DNA of 38,140 bases from contig JBBRDT010000026.1 in the NCBI GenBank assembly GCA_038203635.1, forward strand, positions 1-38,140, in the 5' to 3' direction. Positions within the stretch are counted from its first letter, which is position 1. Every line of letters begins with the position of its first letter. The notes below the pieces were generated by a model, which saw only the letters and a list, made by a program, of their open reading frames with translations, was not told where the DNA came from and searched no databases. This DNA is from DASRIA01 sp038203635. GTDB taxonomy: Bacteria > Actinomycetota > Thermoleophilia > Solirubrobacterales > JBBDJG01. Shown here piece after piece: positions 10,201-16,561 of this stretch. The position numbers and the translations under genes are program-made.

Positions 10201-10450
10201 CCAGCTCTCGCTGTACCAGATCGGCGCTCGCGAATCATGGAAGCTCGACTCGGCACGGCAGAGCTACTACTACCTGCTGGACGACGAGCGCGTCCCACTG
10301 GAGCCGTCGCAGGAGGACGTGATCCGCATCACCGACACGGCCACCGAGGTCGCGACCGGGATCCTCGCCCAGGAGTTCGAGCCGAAGCCGTCGTTCGGCG
10401 CCTGCTCCATCTGCGACTTCCAGCTGATCTGCCCGGCAGCCGAAAGGTGA
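7238..10450 (+). CDS. UvrD/AdnB-like helicase with C-terminal Fe-S RecB-type nuclease
   Basis: The 1070-residue protein joins a superfamily 1A helicase to a PD-(D/E)XK nuclease. Helicase motifs: Q13, Walker A GAGSGKT (29-35), TFSTKAAEEM, DEYQD (238-242), GDDDQSIYRFRGA, NYRSN, VMTMHGAKGLEFD and VAMTRAR. The C-terminal part has an H in FGILVHQVLERYH, GRVDRVDR, then DYKTG (972-976) and QLSLYQ, the usual RecB-nuclease order. Four cysteines (C836, C1056, C1059, C1065; C...CxxCx5C) match the Fe-S pattern of AddB/AdnB nucleases. It should process double-strand DNA ends for recombination. AdnB of mycobacteria (about 1045 residues) has the same plan but acts with AdnA, and no second subunit is seen nearby. 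The ATG at 7238 puts the Q motif at its normal distance from the start. An upstream in-frame extension is possible but would run into the divergent gene. Confidence 0.88.
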   Translation: MAERLLEGLNEAQREAVTHPGGPLLVLAGAGSGKTRVITRRIAWLADQGIPPENVLALTFSTKAAEEMRSRAEELLQNPYEELVCTTFHAFCVRVLQEEALEAGFDPFFHPATPADRLALMMERLDSLDVRHHDMRGNPAPFLAKLIERIDRLKDEMVPAAEYLAWAESLASSDDEAQRDSSAREAEFARLYADHDRLLDETGSMDFGEMIVRAIRLLDERPAARRRVSERYRAVLVDEYQDTNYAQQQLLRLLVADHGNVVVVGDDDQSIYRFRGASRKNIVDFQQTFPDAKVITLETNYRSNQAILDAAHAVVEPNEHRLPKKLRSGRSRRALDLDPVSFWRCENERAQAQAVAAEIEQLVADGVDPAETAVLVRSVRNEGQLMATALEERGIPYRLVGGAGFFERSEVRDLLAWLRLLADPQDSRAVVRALMRPPVELGPVDLARCTTIARRRKSDMITGLRAALESPDVPPEGRARIENFLKLHRSACRAFDEMRPDLFVHRLIERIGLRKQHLFNTSSESLERLVNIAKFADLAAAWVRRRPGRTSRDFAEYVSAVSAAGLREEDAVVHGHPHAVKVMTMHGAKGLEFDCVYVLGVQQSRMPGRRRSSELVPDALLKEELPGTSTEAHVAEMRRLLYVAMTRARKRLVLSWPKMGGAGDQTEQKPSPFYEEARAAIGAAEEERNEELLGIHEDLYAAFRMLRDEVMNGVAQVGARLGEMRLDAHLDAAGAIARYMEMLKLASLIERHPRPEELPAAIAEINSLITQTASAEQRQIYQDSNLDELLLETERENLRRRKIVGDQSDVSLEAYLPIRGGGLMLSASDIDVYRTCPLKYKFARVYNIPKEQTLPQRFGILVHQVLERYHSQLANEELTAGVDVIREPTPDKLMTLFEAGWQRHGFSDSNEERQLHEKAVTALERYHQRFAGDRGSPMWFERSFSFRIGPHLLRGRVDRVDRHPDGSYELIDYKTGRARTKSQLKDDIQLSLYQIGARESWKLDSARQSYYYLLDDERVPLEPSQEDVIRITDTATEVATGILAQEFEPKPSFGACSICDFQLICPAAER

Positions 10451-10452
10451 AC

Positions 10453-10478
10453 CCGGAATTCTGCTCGCAGAATTCCGG
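10453..10478. terminator. Bidirectional terminator hairpin
   Basis: Perfect 12-bp inverted repeat (CCGGAATTCTGC at 10453-10464 and GCAGAATTCCGG at 10467-10478) with only TC between the arms. It lies 2 bp after the helicase stop and directly against the stop codon of the convergent lipoprotein gene. On the plus strand it is followed by CTATTTCTCTT. It fits a shared terminator for both genes. Confidence 0.8.
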
Positions 10479-11174
10479 CTATTTCTCTTCGAAGCTCTCC
10501 TCGAGCTCGTCGACCAGGTCGAGGCCGTGCTGCGCCTCGCGCTGCGTCTTTTCGGGATTGGCGTTGTCGGTCAGCTTCCTGATCGCGCGCACGTGAGCGT
10601 CGAATCGGGCGGCGGCCCGCGTGTCCTTCACCTGTGAACGGAGTGAGTCCCACGTCGTTCCGAGCAGCGTCGCGGCCCGGCGCAGCTTGGCCCTGTCGTT
10701 CGCGCGCGATTCGAGCTTCGCCTCGAAGTCGAGGTAGTCGAGCGTCGTCACTGAAGACGGCACGACTGTCTTGTATTGCGCAAAGAGTGCTGGAACGAGC
10801 TCGAATACCTGGTTCGAAGCGATTGCAACCTGCAGCAGCGGCGCGGAGGGTGCCAGCTTTGTGACACGCGCCGCACGAGTCTTGAGCTCGTCGCCCGGCT
10901 CCCCCTTCGCCGCCGCATCGAGCCGCTTGGCCTTCTGCACCACCTCCCCCCGCTTCCCTGCCAGCGCCAGGTCGATGATGTCCTCGGACGCGGACTCGAT
11001 CGTCCGCAGCGACGGGGGCACAGGCCCATTCTTCTGCGCCGTCGTGGTCTCGGCCGTAGTGGTCTCGGCCGCCGTCGTCTTGTCCTTGGAGTCGTCACCG
11101 CAGCCGGTAACAAGCACGACCAGCGCAACGAGCGCGACGGCGCACAATCCTCGGCGAACGGCGTAACGGCGCAC
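10479..11174 (-). CDS. Putative lipoprotein of unknown function
   Basis: The 231-residue product begins VRRYAVRRGLCAVALVALVVLVTGCGDDS: a basic stretch, a hydrophobic core and a lipobox (LVTGC). This indicates export, lipidation at the Cys and anchoring to the outer face of the membrane. A Thr-rich linker (repeats of AAETTTAETTTA type) leads to a largely helical domain of about 180 residues rich in A, K, E and L, without a family I recognise. The GTG at 11174 is the only start giving a positively charged n-region, and it lies inside a CGGCGnA repeat. The alternative TTG at the G-L-C-A position would leave a signal peptide without basic residues. The gene follows the PAC2 gene with 5 bp between them, so they are probably co-transcribed. 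Confidence 0.7.
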   Translation of the reverse strand: MRRYAVRRGLCAVALVALVVLVTGCGDDSKDKTTAAETTTAETTTAQKNGPVPPSLRTIESASEDIIDLALAGKRGEVVQKAKRLDAAAKGEPGDELKTRAARVTKLAPSAPLLQVAIASNQVFELVPALFAQYKTVVPSSVTTLDYLDFEAKLESRANDRAKLRRAATLLGTTWDSLRSQVKDTRAAARFDAHVRAIRKLTDNANPEKTQREAQHGLDLVDELEESFEEK

Positions 11175-11178
11175 GGCG
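11151..11178. repeat. CGGCGnA repeat string at a gene border
   Basis: Units CGGCGAA, CGGCGTAA, CGGCGCA and CGGCG follow each other here. The first 21 bp are identical, inverted, to 6285-6305. On the minus strand the string contains the probable GTG start of the lipoprotein gene and encodes the basic residues VRRYAVRR of its signal peptide. Confidence 0.7.
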
Positions 11179-11179
11179 T

Positions 11180-12043
11180 TTACTTCTCTTCCCCTTGCTC
11201 CTTGAGGAAGCGCTCGAACTCGCGTGCGATCGAGTCGCCCGAGGGGAGGTTGCGGAAGGAGATCTCCTCGTCGTCCATCTGGCGCTCGAGCCGCTCCACC
11301 AGCATGCGGACCTCGGGCTCGCTCGCGACCGCCTCGTCGAGCCGGCGCTCGTAGTCCACGGCCGCCTCCTCGAGGTCGGTCATGTCGATCGAAACCTCGA
11401 GCAAATCCTGGAGCCGGCCGAGCAGGGCGATGGTCGCCTTCGGGCTCGGCACCGTCGCGACGTAGTGGGGTACGGGAGCCCACAGGCTCGCGGCCAGCAT
11501 GCCCGCCTTCGTGGCCGCGTCCTGGACCACGCCGACGATGCCCGTGGGGCCCTCGTAGCGGGTCGCGGTGAAGCCGAGCCGCTCCGACAGCTCCGCATCG
11601 CCGGCGATCCCGGTGATCTGCACAGGCCGCGTGTGCGGAACGTCGGCGAGCAGCGCGCCGAGCGATACGACCATGTCCACCTTCAGCTCGCGGGCGACCT
11701 CGACCACGGTCGCCGCGAAGGTCTTCCAGCGCAGGTTCGGCTCGGCACCCGTGAGGAACACGACGTCGCGCTGCCCCTCGGGAGGGCGGGCGCTCGAGAG
11801 CTCGAGCTCGGGCCACTCGATCACCCGGGTGACCCCCTCGGACAGCCTCACGGTGGGCCGTGTGACCTGGAAGTCGAAGAACTCCTCCGGGTCGATCGCC
11901 CCGAAGCGCTCTGCGCCCCATTTCGACGCCACGAACCCGAGGGCGGTCGTGGCCGACTCGGCCGCGTCGTTCCACCCCTTGAAGGAGCAGACCAGGGCGG
12001 GTCTGCGCAGCTTCGGCCGGCTGTCCCAGTGCATGGTTTCCAT
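11180..12043 (-). CDS. PAC2-domain protein (proteasome assembly chaperone-like)
   Basis: The 287-residue product has the typical N-terminus of actinobacterial PAC2-family proteins: LRRPALVCSFKGWNDAAESATTAL (about residues 13-36), then FFDFQVTRP, the FLTGAEPNLRW strand and LGALLADVPHTRP. A helical C-terminal part (about residues 220-285) contains acidic and basic repeats. Eukaryotic PAC2 helps assemble the proteasome core. The role of bacterial relatives in the ATP-grasp/PAC2 group is unproven, so only the domain is called. Two ATGs (12043 and 12034) are both plausible; the first is listed. The gene is divergent from the secreted hydrolase gene and precedes the lipoprotein gene. Confidence 0.85.
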   Translation of the reverse strand: METMHWDSRPKLRRPALVCSFKGWNDAAESATTALGFVASKWGAERFGAIDPEEFFDFQVTRPTVRLSEGVTRVIEWPELELSSARPPEGQRDVVFLTGAEPNLRWKTFAATVVEVARELKVDMVVSLGALLADVPHTRPVQITGIAGDAELSERLGFTATRYEGPTGIVGVVQDAATKAGMLAASLWAPVPHYVATVPSPKATIALLGRLQDLLEVSIDMTDLEEAAVDYERRLDEAVASEPEVRMLVERLERQMDDEEISFRNLPSGDSIAREFERFLKEQGEEK

Positions 12044-12089
12044 GAGCGAAACCTAGCCGATCGCAGTCGGGTGCCCCGCGACTTCAGAC

Positions 12090-12117
12090 TTGACTTCCAG
12101 CCCCAGCGGGTCATAGT
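12090..12117 (+). promoter_or_regulatory. Putative sigma-70-type promoter of the secreted hydrolase gene
   Basis: TTGACT (12090-12095) and CATAGT (12112-12117) are separated by 16 bp and lie about 40 bp before the start codon. A strong ribosome binding site, GGAGGGGAG at 12142-12150, follows 5 nt before the TTG start. The match is by eye only. Confidence 0.45.
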
Positions 12118-12155
12118 TACGCGCGTTCGGACCAAGCGGATGGAGGGGAGCGATC

Positions 12156-14222
12156 TTGGCTGCACACAGGACCCGCGGACTGCTTTCAGTCTTGACTGCG
12201 ATTGCGGCCGTGGTGGTGGCCGTCCCCGCACAGGCGCAAACCGTGGGCGGGGGCTGCGATCCGCTGGACCCCGCCGTTTGCCTGCAACCTTGGCCCAACG
12301 ACTACTTCACCGTCGCGGACTCGGGCACGGACACGGGTCGCCGTCTGGACCTGAACATCCTGGCGATGCCCCGCAACATCGCAAACAACCCGATCCGGCC
12401 TGACGACTGGAACCGCAACGACGGCTTCAGCCCGGGCCAGGAGATCGTCACCAAGGTGCCCGGCCTGGAGACGCCGACCGCCTTCCAGAACACGGACGCA
12501 GTGCCCATCACCGACATGTCCCAGTTCCGCCGCGCCGATCAACCGATCGTGGTGATCAACACCGCCACCCGCAGGCGGCACCTGATCTGGTCGGAGCTGG
12601 ACGCGAACCCGTCGAACCCGAGCGACGTCAACCTGATCATCCGCCCGGGGGTCAACTTCCAGGAGGGCGGGCATTACATCGTCGCGCTCAGAAAGCTGCG
12701 GAATGCGTCGGGAGCGATTATCGAGGCCCAACTTCCGTTCCGGACGTACCGCGACTCCATCCCCAGCGCGGACCCGGCGGTCGAAGCACGCCGGCCGCAC
12801 ATGGAATCCCTCTTCACCTCGCTCGATCAGGCCGGGATCGATCGCGACGACCTCTACCTCGCGTGGGACTTCACCGTTGCCAGCGAGCGCAGCCTGAGCG
12901 AGCGTGCGCTCTCCATCCGGAACGACGCATTCGCGCAACTCGGCGACACGGACCTCCGCAACCTGCGCGTCGAGGGCACCTCACCGGCCTTCACCGTCAG
13001 CTCCGTGACCGACTACACGGCGGCGGAGGACGACAAGGTCGCGCGCAAGGTCGAGGGCACGTTCCCGGTTCCGTGCTACCTGAACGCGGCGGGCTGCCCG
13101 CCGGGATCCAGGTTCGCGTATGCGCCGGGGTCGTCCGTTCCCCTGCGCACACCCGGCAACATGCAGCTCGCCAACTTCATCTGCTTGATCCCCCGCGTCG
13201 CCGTGGACGGGCCGCAGGTGCTGCAGTCGAGGGCCTCGTTGTATGGGCACGGGCTGCTCGGCAGCGCCTCGGAGATCACCGCCGGGAACGTCAAGTCGAT
13301 GGCCAACGAGCACAACTTCGTCTTCTGCGCCACCGACTGGTCCGGCATGTCCACCCAGGACGTCCCGAACATCGCCTCGATCCTGGGCGATCTCTCGAAC
13401 TTCCCGTCGCTTGCCGACCGGACGCAGCAGGGGTTCGTGAACTTCATGTACCTGGGCCGTCTGCTGATCCACCCGCAGGGATTCAGCAGCAACGCGGCGT
13501 TCCAGTTCACAAAGGGCGCCACCACCACCGGGGTGATCGACACGCGGCGGCTGTTCTATGACGGCAACAGCCAGGGCGGCATCATGGGCGGCTCGCTCAC
13601 CGCGCTGGCGCCCGACTTCAACCGCGCCGTGCTGGGCGTGCCGGGCATGAACTACTCGACGCTCCTGCGCCGCAGCGTGGACTTCGACATGTACGCGCAG
13701 TTCCTCTACGCGAATTACCCGAACCAGCTCGAGCGGCCCCTGATCCTCTCGCTGATCCAGAACCTGTGGGACCGCGGCGAGGCGAACGGCTACGCGCATC
13801 ACATGACGCGCCGTCCGTACCCGAACACCACGCCGCACACGGTGCTGATGCAGGCGGCTTTCGGTGACCATCAGGTCGCCAATGTCGCCGCCGAAGTGGA
13901 GGCCCGCACGATCAAGGCGTCGGTCCGGATGCCCGCTCTCGATCCGGGGCGCCACAGCGACGTGCACCCGTACTTCAAGCTCCCGACGTTCCACACCTAC
14001 CCGTTTGCCGGTTCGGCCCTGGTCATGTGGGACAGCGGTTCGCCCACCCCACCGACGACCAACACGCCGCCCCGGGCCGGCGCCGATCCGCACAGCCACC
14101 CGCGAAGCACCCCGGCCGCACGGCTGCAAAAATCCGAGTTCCTGAAGCTCGGGGGCAGGATCGTGAACACATGCGGGACGGGGCCGTGCTACGCGAACGG
14201 CTACACGGGCAACGGTCAGTAG
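12156..14222 (+). CDS. Large secreted protein, probable serine hydrolase
   Basis: The 688-residue product starts with a clear signal peptide (MAAHRTRGLLSVLTAIAAVV, cleavage likely after PAQA near residue 27), so it is exported. A GNSQGG nucleophile-elbow motif (Ser472, G-x-S-x-G) follows the strand RRLFYDG. GDHQV (near residue 570) and a His-rich stretch (HSDVHPYF..PTFHTYPF, about 590-620) could supply Asp and His of an alpha/beta-hydrolase triad. The N-terminal 200 residues (CDPLDPAVCLQPWPNDYFT, paired Cys) look like a separate domain I do not recognise. The C-terminus has a Pro/Thr-rich linker and a Cys pair (CGTGPC). The TTG start at 12156 is fixed by the ribosome binding site. Substrate unknown; lipase, esterase or depolymerase are all possible. 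Confidence 0.65.
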   Translation: MAAHRTRGLLSVLTAIAAVVVAVPAQAQTVGGGCDPLDPAVCLQPWPNDYFTVADSGTDTGRRLDLNILAMPRNIANNPIRPDDWNRNDGFSPGQEIVTKVPGLETPTAFQNTDAVPITDMSQFRRADQPIVVINTATRRRHLIWSELDANPSNPSDVNLIIRPGVNFQEGGHYIVALRKLRNASGAIIEAQLPFRTYRDSIPSADPAVEARRPHMESLFTSLDQAGIDRDDLYLAWDFTVASERSLSERALSIRNDAFAQLGDTDLRNLRVEGTSPAFTVSSVTDYTAAEDDKVARKVEGTFPVPCYLNAAGCPPGSRFAYAPGSSVPLRTPGNMQLANFICLIPRVAVDGPQVLQSRASLYGHGLLGSASEITAGNVKSMANEHNFVFCATDWSGMSTQDVPNIASILGDLSNFPSLADRTQQGFVNFMYLGRLLIHPQGFSSNAAFQFTKGATTTGVIDTRRLFYDGNSQGGIMGGSLTALAPDFNRAVLGVPGMNYSTLLRRSVDFDMYAQFLYANYPNQLERPLILSLIQNLWDRGEANGYAHHMTRRPYPNTTPHTVLMQAAFGDHQVANVAAEVEARTIKASVRMPALDPGRHSDVHPYFKLPTFHTYPFAGSALVMWDSGSPTPPTTNTPPRAGADPHSHPRSTPAARLQKSEFLKLGGRIVNTCGTGPCYANGYTGNGQ

Positions 14223-14252
14223 GGAGACGGCCCAGGTTTCATAGGGTCTAGC

Positions 14253-14278
14253 CGGGATCGAGCCGGAGGGCGATCCCG
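14253..14278 (+). terminator. Hairpin between secreted hydrolase and SpoIIM-like genes
   Basis: An 8-bp inverted repeat (CGGGATCG at 14253-14260, CGATCCCG at 14271-14278) with a 10-nt loop begins 30 bp after the hydrolase stop. It has no T tract. It may terminate the upstream gene or act in the 5' leader of the next gene, whose start is 15 bp further. Confidence 0.45.
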
Positions 14279-14293
14279 CCGATAACTGACGCC

Positions 14294-14998
14294 ATGGCAG
14301 TCGTCGACGACCTCGTCTTCCTTCAGGGCGTCGGCGCCACGAAGCAGACCCTGCGTCGCTGGAACCAGAGCCCATGGAAGGTCATGAGGCCCTGGATCGC
14401 GTTGAGCGCGGCCGTCTCCGTGGCGCTGCTCGCCGCCGTGTACGCGGTGGCCGGGCTCTCGACCCCGGACCCCAGCGGCATCTACATCCCGGGTTTGAGG
14501 CAGGGGCCGCATCCCGAAGACATCGGCCTGATCCTGTTTCGCAACTCGCTCGTCCTGGCCCTGCACGCCTTCGCGTGCGTGGCCGGGTTCATCGCGCTCA
14601 ACTCGCTGCCGTACTCCGCGGCCAGCCGCAGCGGCCTGTCGCGGATCGTGCACGAGAAAGCCGGCCCCTATGCCATGACGTTCGTCGCGGGAGCGACGCT
14701 CTTCTCGCTGTCGACGCAGGCCTACTTCATCGGCGGCATCCTCTCGACCGCCGCCGCGCAGTTCGGGCTCTCGAACGGCCGCCTGCTGATCCTCCTGCTG
14801 CCCCACGCGATGATCGAGCTGACCGCCCTGTTTTTGCCCTTGGCCGCCTGGCTCGTCGCGAGCCGGCGCGGTGACTGGGATCAGTTGCTGGCGGCGACGT
14901 TCGTGACGGTGGCGGTCGCCGTCCCGGCCCTGATCGTGTCGGTCTCGCTCGAGGTCTATGTCTTCCCGGAACTGATCCGCGCCTCTCTCTCCGGCTGA
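14294..14998 (+). CDS. SpoIIM-family integral membrane protein
   Basis: The 234-residue product has a cytosolic N-terminus of about 30 residues, then roughly five hydrophobic segments (near 35-58, 82-106, 126-150, 160-190 and 198-225). The conserved LLPHAMIELTALFL segment (about residues 173-186) and the NSL..ALHAFACVAGF segment are hallmarks of the SpoIIM/DUF95 family. Bacillus SpoIIM works in engulfment during sporulation. In non-sporulating actinobacteria, relatives are of unknown role and often sit near RDD or MoxR genes, which are not seen here. No partner can be inferred from this neighbourhood. Confidence 0.75.
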   Translation: MAVVDDLVFLQGVGATKQTLRRWNQSPWKVMRPWIALSAAVSVALLAAVYAVAGLSTPDPSGIYIPGLRQGPHPEDIGLILFRNSLVLALHAFACVAGFIALNSLPYSAASRSGLSRIVHEKAGPYAMTFVAGATLFSLSTQAYFIGGILSTAAAQFGLSNGRLLILLLPHAMIELTALFLPLAAWLVASRRGDWDQLLAATFVTVAVAVPALIVSVSLEVYVFPELIRASLSG

Positions 14999-15041
14999 CC
15001 CGCCTTGACACCCCCCGGCGTAAGGGGGGAAGGTAGCCGCG

Positions 15042-15470
15042 ATGGAGTCGACGACCCTGTCGCACAGCAACGTCGATCTGATCGATCGGCTGTTCAGCCT
15101 GTCGAACCGTTGTGCGATCGGCGACGGCGCGGCGATGTCGGAGCTGCTCGCGACCTACCACGAGGACGCCGAGATCACTCCGCTGCGCGAGGCATCGGGG
15201 CTGTACGACGGGAGTGCGGAGGAGGCCATCCGCTCGTACTTCGAGTGGATCCTGCGCGAGTACTTCGTGTGGTTCATCTACGCCGACGAACTCCGCGAGC
15301 ACGGTGACCGTGTGCTCGCGCTGGGCACGATCCGGACCGCGGACCGCGAGACGCGCGAGGATCGCGACACCTCCCTCGGTCTGGTGTACACGATCCGCGA
15401 CGGCAAGGTCGCCGCGGTCGAGGCCTACTCCTCTTACGCGGACGCAACGGCCGCGGTTCGCGCCCGCTAG
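15042..15470 (+). CDS. SnoaL-like (NTF2-fold) protein
   Basis: The 142-residue product has the cone-shaped NTF2/SnoaL pattern: helices at the N-terminus (LIDRLFSLSNRCAIGDGAAMSELL), an acidic strand HEDAEITPL, G-S-A-E-E-A-I-R-S-Y-F helix, then strands VLALGTIRTA and LGLVYTIRDGKVAAVEAYSS. The RDGKV turn near residue 125 is typical. Members act as small-molecule isomerases or cyclases, or as binding proteins; the substrate is unknown. A purine-rich ribosome binding site (GGGGGGAAGG) precedes the ATG. It is a single gene ending 33 bp before the tRNA-Sec gene. Confidence 0.75.
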   Translation: MESTTLSHSNVDLIDRLFSLSNRCAIGDGAAMSELLATYHEDAEITPLREASGLYDGSAEEAIRSYFEWILREYFVWFIYADELREHGDRVLALGTIRTADRETREDRDTSLGLVYTIRDGKVAAVEAYSSYADATAAVRAR

Positions 15471-15503
15471 AAGCGCGACGGGCTCGTAACTAGGCTCCGT
15501 AAC

Positions 15504-15596
15504 GGAGCGGCAGGGGTCTGGTGGCCCATCCGGTCTTCAAAACCGGCAGGCCGTGGCAACCCCACGGCTGGATGGTTCGATTCCATCGTCGCTCCG
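15504..15596 (+). tRNA. selC: tRNA-Sec (anticodon TCA)
   Basis: The sequence folds as a selenocysteine tRNA. An 8-bp acceptor stem is formed by GGAGCGGC (15504-15511) and GTCGCTCC (15588-15595, one G-T pair), with G as discriminator. The D stem is GGGTC/GGCCC with a short TGGT loop. The anticodon stem CCGGT/ACCGG encloses CTTCAAA, giving anticodon TCA. A long variable arm (GCCGTGG/CCACGGC, 7 bp) follows, then a T arm GATGG-TTCGATT-CCATC. The 8+5 helix, long extra arm and UCA anticodon are diagnostic for tRNA-Sec. CCA is not encoded. It is charged with serine, converted to Sec by SelA and delivered by SelB to UGA codons. selA, selB and selD are not in the window. Confidence 0.96.
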
Positions 15597-15600
15597 TAGC

Positions 15601-15622
15601 CGGCCACGGGGAGCCCTGGCCG
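15601..15622 (+). terminator. Hairpin after tRNA-Sec
   Basis: CGGCCA-c-GGG (15601-15610) pairs with CCC-TGGCCG (15614-15622) around a GAG loop, with one bulged C. It begins 4 nt after the mature tRNA end, as expected for a tRNA terminator, but lacks a T run. Confidence 0.6.
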
Positions 15623-15669
15623 CATGGAGTCAAGAGCGCAGTGGACATCGCGCGACAGCCCGCGTAGCG

Positions 15670-15957
15670 TCATGAAGCAGCGGCGCCTCGCTTCGTGTCG
15701 AGTTGGCCGCTCCTGATCGTGGCGGCCATATCCGCGGACTCCTCGCGGTACGCCGAACCGTCCGCGAACTCGATGACGGGCAGCAGTCGTTGGCCAGTCA
15801 GACGCTCGACCTCCTTCCGGCGGCTCCGAGGGAAGTAGGGGGCCTTGACGAGCTCGTAATCGATGCCTTGGTCGTCCAAGGCCTTCTGCACCCTGTGGCA
15901 CTCAAACCTGTCCGAACGCAAGAACGTGAACCGACAGCGGTGGAGCTTGATGCTCAT
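15670..15957 (-). CDS. Small thioredoxin-fold (glutaredoxin / GST-N-like) protein
   Basis: The 95-residue product (MSIKLHRCRF...) shows the glutaredoxin/GST N-terminal pattern: first strand ending in Cys8, a helix with Cys20-H-R-V-Q-K-A-L, the strand GIDYELVKA, then LLPVIEFADGSAYREES, equal to the cis-Pro strand and the following turn. There is no C-x-x-C; the two cysteines are 12 residues apart. The product at 22499-22777 has the same spacing and the shared pattern C-(H/R)-R-V-Q-x-A-L-x-D-x-G-I-x-Y. A thiol redox or glutathione/mycothiol-linked role is likely but unproven. The ATG at 15957 is preceded by GGGGAGGAG; an upstream in-frame start lacks such a site. Confidence 0.7.
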   Translation of the reverse strand: MSIKLHRCRFTFLRSDRFECHRVQKALDDQGIDYELVKAPYFPRSRRKEVERLTGQRLLPVIEFADGSAYREESADMAATIRSGQLDTKRGAAAS

Positions 15958-15994
15958 GGTCTCCTCCCCTTTGCGATTGGAAGGCCGAACTTCT

Positions 15995-16369
15995 CTACGG
16001 ATCCAACTCCCGAAGCGCATCGGTGGTTCCCTGGTACATGGTGACTGCCACCACGGTGCCGTCCCGAATCGTCCAGACGTGCGCGTCCACCCCGCCTTTC
16101 ACCTCGACGCCGCTCCCCTTGCCTCGGCCACTCAACCGAACCAGGGCGGCGATCTTGTCGTCGGCTTCGACGACCTCCACGATCTGAACGTCCATCTCCT
16201 CCCATGCCTCGAGAAAGCGCTCCAGCCAGTCCCTGACTTCGTCGCGTCCACGGAGATTTCCGGCTTCGGGGATGTGCGTATATCCCACCCACTCGATATT
16301 CGGGTCGACAAGGCTGAGGACAGCGAGGGCAACCGGGTCGCGTCTCGCTGGACGCTCCACGGCACCCAC
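15995..16369 (-). pseudogene. SnoaL-like (NTF2-fold) protein, N-terminus apparently lost
   Basis: The frame encodes a good SnoaL core from LVDPNIEWVGYTHIP onward: GRDEVRDWLERFLEAWEEM helix, KIAALVRLSGRGKGSG strand, DAHVWTIRDGTVVAVTMYQ. The usual first helix of the fold (about 20 residues with an R-x-x-Y-E/D-A-F type pattern) is missing. It is replaced by MGAVERPARRDP, which is the reverse strand of another gene fragment (16319-16558). It may still be expressed, but looks truncated by a rearrangement. It lies 37 bp upstream of the thioredoxin-fold gene on the same strand. Confidence 0.6.
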
Positions 16370-16561
16370 CGCGGACGGCGTGTACGTTTGACCGGAATCG
16401 TCATCAGCCGTTTCGAGGACGGACAGATCGTCGAGGATTGGGCCGCGAGCGACACCATGGAGCTTGTGCGTCAGCTCGGCATATGGCGCTCGTTGCTATT
16501 GCTCGTCCGACACCACCGGCTATTGCGGAATCAGTCCCTCGCCGCCGCTCCTAGGCGATGA
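16319..16561 (+). pseudogene. C-terminal remnant of an ester cyclase (SnoaL-type) gene
   Basis: Rightward translation gives GNRVASRWTLHGTHRG, then VRLTGIVISRFEDGQIVEDW and LVRQLGIW. These are the conserved strands of the SnoaL-like polyketide/ester cyclase family (GDRVA.RWT..GTHRG; G..I.R...GKI.E.W....D...L..QLG). The front half of the gene is absent: upstream the same frame is merely the antisense of the leftward SnoaL gene. There is no plausible start codon. It overlaps the end of the LysR gene by 11 bp. I take it as a decayed piece. Confidence 0.6.

Noticed and set aside
15494..15598. GCTCCGTA (15494-15501 and 15591-15598) flanking tRNA-Sec, considered as an attachment-site repeat
   Set aside because: Only 8 bp, and the left copy pairs with the tRNA 5' end as a hairpin. 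No integrase gene or further copy at the right end of the region (near 22800) was seen.
15670..15672. TGA ending the thioredoxin-fold gene, considered as a second Sec codon
   Set aside because: The sequence past it has no resemblance to the family, and the protein is already full length.
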